DNA from: Chitinivibrionales bacterium
Lineage (GTDB): Bacteria; Fibrobacterota; Chitinivibrionia; Chitinivibrionales; JANQEN01
Assembly (NCBI GenBank): GCA_028278335.1
Contig: JANQEN010000209.1
Span: forward strand, 1-43,698
DNA length: 43,698 bases
Direction: 5' to 3'
Positions within the stretch are counted from its first letter, which is position 1. Each line of letters starts with the position of its first letter. Both the position numbers and the translations under genes were made by a program. Shown here one piece after another: positions 38,872-43,698 of this stretch. The notes below the pieces were generated by a model. That model saw nothing but the letters and a program-made list of their open reading frames with translations. It was not told the DNA's origin and did not search any database.

Positions 38872-40887
38872 GTGACTTCGTTTATTAAAGACCTTGATTC
38901 AAACCAAAAAAAAGCAGTCTGTCATAATGATGGCCCTCTTTTAGTGTTGGCAGGTGCTGGTAGTGGTAAAACCAGGGTACTTACCTTTCGGATTGCTCGG
39001 CTTATAAAGGAAAAAAAGTGTAAGCCCGAAGAGATTCTCTCTCTTACCTTTACCAATAAAGCTGCTCGGGAGATGCAGGAGCGGGTGGCAAAGATCACTT
39101 CAAAGCAAACTGCACAGAAAATGACCATATCCACCTTTCATAGCTTTGGGGTAAAGGTACTTCGTGAATTTGGTGAACACGTTGGGTTAGCCGACTATTT
39201 CTCAATTCTTGCTGAGAATGAGCGAACTTCAATCCTCAAGACGATTATGCGGTCCACCAGCCAGACCATTGCCAAGGAAAATCCCTTAAACTACAGTTCG
39301 GATATTGGTCTTGCGAAGAATAGCAATTTAACACCGGATCAGCTTTCTGAGGAATATCCAGAAAAGAATAAGGTTTCCAGAGTTTTTAAAAAATATCAGA
39401 CCGTTCTTAAAAAACGACATTTGGTTGACTTTGACGATCTTCTTTTACTACCCTTGGAGCTCTTTAAAAAACATCCCAAAGTGCTTGCGGTGTACCGCAA
39501 ACGATACAAATTTATTTCCATTGATGAATTTCAAGATACCAACCAAGTGCAGATGAAAATTGCTCAGCTTATAGCTGCACCAAAGAATAATGTTTTGGTT
39601 GTTGGCGACGATGACCAGGGAATTTACTCCTGGCGTGGTGCCCAGATCGAAAATATCTTAAATTTTGGAAGCTATTTTAAGAAAAGCAAAACAGTGATCC
39701 TTGACAAAAACTATCGATCAACAGAGCATATTGTCAATGGTGCCTATGGCGTTGTCGCACGCAATCAAAAAAGAAAATTGAAACAAGTCAAGGCTATGCA
39801 AAAGAGCAATTTTCCCATAGCGACTTACTTTGCTGCAGATGAGCTTGAAGAAGTGCAATGGATTATTGAAACCATTCAAAAGCAGGTAAAACAGAAACGC
39901 TTTGCCTATAAGAGTCATGCAATATTACTTCGGACGAACGCGCTCATGCGACGTTTTGAAGAGGAGTTTCGCATTCAGCGGATTCCCTATCATATTCAGG
40001 GAGCTATGAGCTTTTTTGACAGAAAAGAGGTAAAGGATATCTTTGCCTATCTGCGATTTTTTGGAAACACCAATGATGAGGTTAGCCTCCTTCGCATGAT
40101 TAAGGTTCCTAACTGGGGGATCACAAAATCAACCATTGAAAAGCTGGAGGAGCTTGCTGGAAGACGAAGAACCTCTCTCTGGCATGCCTTTGAGCATTTT
40201 AATGAGCTTCGTGAATTGCAGCCCATACAAGCAGAAAAGTTACAGAGCCTGATAGATTTTTATCAAAAGTTCTCTATATTGTTTCAGAAGAAGAGCCTTG
40301 CTACAACAACGAAAAACTTACTTGATCATATTGGTTATATTGACCTTTTGCAAAAGTCCTACAAGAATGAGAAGTCACTGCCCATTCGATTGGAAAATGT
40401 TGAGGAGATTGTACACGGTATTGAGCTGTACGAGAAGAGAACAAAGGGTGGCTCACTGGCAGATTATCTGCAGAAGTGCGTGCTTCTTACCAATGATGAC
40501 CCTGACGAGGAGAAAAAACAAAAGGGAGTCATCATTATGACCCTCCACAAAGCAAAGGGATTGGAATTTCCCGTTGTCTTTATGCCCGTGCTGGACAGTG
40601 CGGTGATCCCCTCTCCGCGGTCAGTTGAGGAGGGAGGTATCGAAGAGGAACGACGACTCTTTTATGTAGGCATGACCCGTGCGAAAAGTCGGCTCTATCT
40701 TTCCTGTCCCAGTACCAAGGTTTACTTTAAAAAGAATGTTGATGTCAAACCCTGTCGTTTTATCTATGAAATCCCCGAAGAGCACTGTGATGGCAAATTT
40801 GGTGAAAAAGAGGAGCAGGATCGTCAACAGGAGAATGTAGACTTTTTTGCTGAAATGAAGAAGAAGTTCTCATCAAATTCACAATAA
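38872..40887 (+). CDS. UvrD/Rep-family superfamily 1 DNA helicase
   Basis: 671 residues, GTG start. All SF1A motifs are present: Walker A AGAGSGKT (27-34), TFTNKAAREMQERV, Walker B IDEFQDTN, VVGDDDQGIYSWRGA, LDKNYRST, MTLHKAKGLEFPVVF and EERRLFYVGMTRAKSRLY. It is an ATP-driven 3'-5' helicase for repair or replication restart. The length is a little shorter than UvrD/PcrA (about 720), and the basic C-terminal PcrA tail is missing, so it is closer to Rep in layout. I do not assign uvrD, rep or pcrA. It stands alone; nothing notable is seen in 40888-41143 downstream. Confidence 0.93.
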   Translation: MTSFIKDLDSNQKKAVCHNDGPLLVLAGAGSGKTRVLTFRIARLIKEKKCKPEEILSLTFTNKAAREMQERVAKITSKQTAQKMTISTFHSFGVKVLREFGEHVGLADYFSILAENERTSILKTIMRSTSQTIAKENPLNYSSDIGLAKNSNLTPDQLSEEYPEKNKVSRVFKKYQTVLKKRHLVDFDDLLLLPLELFKKHPKVLAVYRKRYKFISIDEFQDTNQVQMKIAQLIAAPKNNVLVVGDDDQGIYSWRGAQIENILNFGSYFKKSKTVILDKNYRSTEHIVNGAYGVVARNQKRKLKQVKAMQKSNFPIATYFAADELEEVQWIIETIQKQVKQKRFAYKSHAILLRTNALMRRFEEEFRIQRIPYHIQGAMSFFDRKEVKDIFAYLRFFGNTNDEVSLLRMIKVPNWGITKSTIEKLEELAGRRRTSLWHAFEHFNELRELQPIQAEKLQSLIDFYQKFSILFQKKSLATTTKNLLDHIGYIDLLQKSYKNEKSLPIRLENVEEIVHGIELYEKRTKGGSLADYLQKCVLLTNDDPDEEKKQKGVIIMTLHKAKGLEFPVVFMPVLDSAVIPSPRSVEEGGIEEERRLFYVGMTRAKSRLYLSCPSTKVYFKKNVDVKPCRFIYEIPEEHCDGKFGEKEEQDRQQENVDFFAEMKKKFSSNSQ

Positions 40888-41143
40888 TTTATATCCCATC
40901 GATATATATCCTTTTTTGTGAATGGTTGAATATGGCCATCAAGTGTTGATAAAAAAAGGAGTCTATTCCAAGCAGTTAATTCAGAAAGCTTCTAAAAAGC
41001 CACTAAATGGCAATGTTGAAGGTGCGGTGTTGAAAAAAATAGTTCAACGGAAATAATTGTTGCCTATTGTGTTTTTGTGAAAATTGGTGTATTATTGTAA
41101 AAACGTGATCTTCTATTTAAATACTATGAATGGTTGTTAACCC

Positions 41144-41977
41144 ATGATACAGGTATTTGATTATCTCGACTACCAAGAATTTCTTCGGGATTACTATAGG
41201 GAACGGAAAAAGGAGAACTTCTTCTTTTCCTATCGCTTCATGGGACGATATTTAAAGCTGGACCCTGGATTTTTAGTAAAGGTTCTTCAAGGAAAAAATC
41301 ATATCTCAAAACGTTCTATTAGCCCTATTTGCGAATTTTGCAAATTCTCTGAACAGGAGGCGTCCTATTTTCATAGCTTGGTTCTTTTTGGGAAAGCCAA
41401 AACGAAAAAGGAGTCAAAGGAACTCTTTGAAAAACTGTTAAGTTTTCGGGGGATGGACACCTCCACAGTAGAGAAGAATCAATACGCCTTTTATCAAAAA
41501 TGGTATCATACTGCTATCCGCTCGCTCATTGGTATGCATGGCTTTGATGGGGATTACAAAAAGCTTTCTTCCATGCTCAGTCCAAGCATTGGGGTGAAAG
41601 CAGCAAAGGAATCGGTTAATCTACTTACAAATCTTGGCTTTGTTGAACAAAATGGGCAGGGAGATTTTTTACTGACCAAGAAAAGTATTACCACTGGTGA
41701 GAAATGGAATTCTTTGGCTGTGCGGCTGTTTCAGGAACAGACCATAGAATTGGCAAAGGAGTCTTTAGAGCGTCATGATAAAGAGCTCCGGGATATATCA
41801 ACAATGACCATTGCTATTGCACCAGAGGACATTGATGAGATTAAGGAGCTTGCCCGGGAGTTTAGAAAATCAATTTTGCAAATTAAGGGTAGTAATATAC
41901 GAGCAAGTTCTGTGTATCAGGTGAACATGCAGATATTTCCCCTCAGCGAAGTTACCAAAGGGGGGAATCATGAATAA
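41144..41977 (+). CDS. TIGR02147/DUF4423 family protein, probable regulator (copy 2), coupled to LRR gene
   Basis: 277 residues, the same length as copy 1 at 29644. It shares the blocks VFDYLDYQEFLRDYY, YRFMGRYLKLDPGFLVKVLQGK (helix-turn-helix-like, about 28-50), FYQKWYHTAIRSL, FDGDYKKLSSM, ITTGE and YQVNMQIFPLSEV. Its last eight bases overlap the start of the leucine-rich-repeat gene, so the two are translated together; the regulator may control or serve that surface protein. I did not find the ACTAAACAAAAA element of copy 1 upstream. No clear ribosome site precedes the ATG. Confidence 0.85.
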   Translation: MIQVFDYLDYQEFLRDYYRERKKENFFFSYRFMGRYLKLDPGFLVKVLQGKNHISKRSISPICEFCKFSEQEASYFHSLVLFGKAKTKKESKELFEKLLSFRGMDTSTVEKNQYAFYQKWYHTAIRSLIGMHGFDGDYKKLSSMLSPSIGVKAAKESVNLLTNLGFVEQNGQGDFLLTKKSITTGEKWNSLAVRLFQEQTIELAKESLERHDKELRDISTMTIAIAPEDIDEIKELAREFRKSILQIKGSNIRASSVYQVNMQIFPLSEVTKGGNHE

Positions 41978-43592
41978 TCGTTTATGGTTGACCTCTGCTC
42001 TTATTCTGGTCCTACTTGGGATACGCTGTGCCTTGGACAATACTGCAGGAATTGAGAACAGCTCGGAAACAACCAATGGTATAATTGCCATAGTGCAACT
42101 TCCTGATGGGTCTGCTGCAGTTGGGATGACTGTGTTTCTTAGGCCGGCTGATTTTACTGTTGATAAAGGTACTTCTGGAATCAAGGTAGCGGCCACAGAT
42201 TCTGTAGGTAAGTGCTTGATTAAGGGAATTGCTCCAAATAACTATATACTCGATATTAGTAGTCATAGTGCCTATGGTGCTATTTACAAAGGGTATTGGG
42301 GATATGGGGCAACTCCGCAACAGTTGGACACCATTGTATTACAGGAGTATGGTTCATTAACCATAACCGTCTCAGACACGACCATCACCGACTCTGTGAG
42401 TGTCGAATTATATGGTATGGCCCGAAGAGTAGTGGTTGCTAAAGGAGAGACTGCTCAATTCCAACGATTGCCCCTGGGAAGTTACTCATGCCTTCTGCAA
42501 GAGTCTCATAACCAAGATATAGCAATCGATAGTGTCTCAGTGCTCCCCACAATCCAGACCCAGGTGCAGGTAGAGGAGTATCAAACCAACTCGGTCATTG
42601 TAAAGCGAGGAGAACCATTTAATACCGATAGTATTACTTTAGCTTCCTTTCTACAGCAACAGGGGATCTCACTTGATCAGTGGGCCTCGATTATTGAAAT
42701 TGCCAATGGCACTATCCAAAAGGTCAACCTCTCCAATAGGGCCATAACATCTCTTCATCCATCCATCAGGCACTGTGAGTTTATCGAGTTCTTAAATCTC
42801 AGTTTTAATCCCTTAGAAGATTTACCAGCCGAGATTGCCCAACTGCCACGACTGTGGCATATAAACATCTCTCATATCAATATAGACACCATTCCTGGTG
42901 TTATTGAGGCAATGCCAACTTTGATAACCCTTAAAGCTTCAGGAAATGGTCTACGTTCTCTACCAGCATCAATGGCCCATAAAACTTCTATCAAACACCT
43001 TATTTTGGATACCAATGCCTTTGTTCACTTTCCCCAGGAGATCCTTTCATTGTGGAAGCTTGAGATCCTTTCTCTGAGGATGAATGCAATTGATTCGATT
43101 CCTGAAAAATTGTATGAGCTTGACTCATTGCACATGCTCTTTCTTTCAAGTAATACTATCAAGACCCTTTCATCAAAGATCAATCAACTGGCAAAGCTGC
43201 GGGTTCTGATCATTGACAATAATCAAATAACCATGCTTCCAGAATCATTTGGGCTCCTCCCTGGCTTAGAGCAACTTTGGTGCAGTAATAATTACCTTAC
43301 TCAATTACCCCAATCCTTTACCGAACTTACCAAGCTTCGCAGTGTAGATTTTGGACGAAACAAACTTACTGTACTACCCAATGCTATTAATAAACTCACC
43401 CTCCTTTCAACATTACACATAGATAACAATGCCCTCACTACTCTTCCTCCATTGATTGTAAATCTGCAATCGATCCAGGAGGTTAAATGTAACCACAATC
43501 ATCTGACCACTCTTCCAGAGAGCACTATGCTTTGGCTCAATAGATACGCTGAAGAGGGATGGCGAAGTACTCAAACCGACCCGCAACCATAA
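41970..43592 (+). CDS. Exported leucine-rich-repeat protein with carboxypeptidase-regulatory-like domain
   Basis: 540 residues. The N-terminus (LWLTSALILVLLGIRC) is a signal sequence. The Cys at 20 could be lipidated, but the -1 Arg is a poor lipobox. Residues about 35-110 resemble a carboxypeptidase regulatory-like beta domain (IVQLPDGSAAVGMTVFLRP, GIAPNNYILDI), followed by a second beta domain to about 205. About eleven or twelve 23-residue leucine-rich repeats (LNLSFNPLEDLPAEIAQL type) span about 249-520. LRR surfaces bind protein or glycan partners. Its start overlaps the TIGR02147 gene by eight bases. A dispersed repeat starts 3 bp after the stop. Confidence 0.88.
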   Translation: MNNRLWLTSALILVLLGIRCALDNTAGIENSSETTNGIIAIVQLPDGSAAVGMTVFLRPADFTVDKGTSGIKVAATDSVGKCLIKGIAPNNYILDISSHSAYGAIYKGYWGYGATPQQLDTIVLQEYGSLTITVSDTTITDSVSVELYGMARRVVVAKGETAQFQRLPLGSYSCLLQESHNQDIAIDSVSVLPTIQTQVQVEEYQTNSVIVKRGEPFNTDSITLASFLQQQGISLDQWASIIEIANGTIQKVNLSNRAITSLHPSIRHCEFIEFLNLSFNPLEDLPAEIAQLPRLWHINISHINIDTIPGVIEAMPTLITLKASGNGLRSLPASMAHKTSIKHLILDTNAFVHFPQEILSLWKLEILSLRMNAIDSIPEKLYELDSLHMLFLSSNTIKTLSSKINQLAKLRVLIIDNNQITMLPESFGLLPGLEQLWCSNNYLTQLPQSFTELTKLRSVDFGRNKLTVLPNAINKLTLLSTLHIDNNALTTLPPLIVNLQSIQEVKCNHNHLTTLPESTMLWLNRYAEEGWRSTQTDPQP

Positions 43593-43595
43593 CGT

Positions 43596-43698
43596 AAACC
43601 CAGATTATGCAGTAGGAGTAGATGCAGAAGTGCAAGATTATGATTTAGTAAGACATGAAGGTTTTGAAGGGCATATCTACAAGGTGATATGGCCGAAA
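43596..43698 (+). repeat. Dispersed repeat, right copy, cut off by the window end
   Basis: This 103-bp stretch matches 538-640 in inverted orientation with six differences counted by eye. The frame from 43597 is open to the window end (NPDYAVGVDAEVQDYDLV and onward to IYKVIWPK), so it may be part of a gene fragment. It begins three bases after the stop of the LRR gene. The repeat probably continues past 43698. Confidence 0.85.

Noticed and set aside
41970..42050. Lipoprotein signal on the LRR protein
   Set aside because: The residues before Cys20 (G-I-R) do not fit a lipobox, so I leave it as a possible signal peptide only.
1..43698. Prophage or integrative element spanning the window
   Set aside because: No integrase, transposase, phage or conjugation gene and no att-like direct repeat; housekeeping genes such as queA are present.

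Overview
The window is AT-rich bacterial chromosomal DNA, 43.7 kb, with about 29 genes that I accept. I see no rRNA, tRNA, phage, transposase or CRISPR array. The best guess for the host is a member of the Fibrobacterota or a close relative (Chitinispirillum/Chitinivibrio-like). It has two paralogues of the TIGR02147/DUF4423 family, known mainly as an expanded family in Fibrobacter. It also has a secreted C25 (gingipain-type) protease with a type IX secretion-like C-terminal tail, weak Shine-Dalgarno signals at many starts, and a large propeller sensor. The placement is inference; no ribosomal or marker gene is present to prove it.

Layout. (1) 1-640: degenerate 42-bp tandem repeats, then copies of a dispersed repeat. 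(2) 639-6968, minus strand: a C25 protease, a secreted tandem alpha/beta hydrolase and an outer-membrane beta-barrel-like protein. (3) 7253-28680: a pigment/lipid biosynthesis island. It opens with a fused FAD oxidoreductase-ferredoxin reductase. Next is a minus-strand operon of aldehyde dehydrogenase, CrtN-type desaturase, UV-damage endonuclease UvsE and a DUF523/DUF1722 protein. Divergent from it are a TPR protein and then crtP-like, crtQ-like, crtO-like and U32-family genes, the last three junctions being 10 bp or less. A ketosynthase/ACP pair follows, divergent from a type III polyketide synthase. The island closes with an RND exporter, two methyltransferases and an OPT transporter. (4) 28681-30477: a duplicated promoter module around a 54-residue Cys protein and a TIGR02147 gene. 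(5) 30479-40887: PHP phosphoesterase, QueA, an unknown acidic protein, a 14-repeat propeller/PAS/PP2C phosphatase, a small membrane protein and a UvrD-type helicase. (6) 41144-43698: a second TIGR02147 gene overlapping a leucine-rich-repeat surface protein, then another copy of the repeat seen at the left end.

How the genes may work together. The crtN/crtP/crtQ/crtO/aldH set matches the late steps of the staphyloxanthin-type C30 carotenoid pathway: desaturation, terminal oxidation to an acid, glucosylation and acylation. No diapophytoene or squalene synthase is in the window, so the precursor must come from elsewhere. The UvsE repair endonuclease lies in the same transcription unit as a desaturase, which suggests a photoprotection theme. 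The type III PKS with its own KS/ACP, methyltransferases and RND pump looks like a second lipid pathway making a long-chain alkylpyrone or alkylresorcinol for the envelope. Most unusual is a U32-family protein, rich in cysteines, translationally coupled to crtO. By analogy with UbiU/UbiV it might carry out an oxygen-independent hydroxylation.

The two ends carry the same repeat in opposite orientation, and the window stops inside one copy. The window may therefore be a whole draft contig that ends in repeats.
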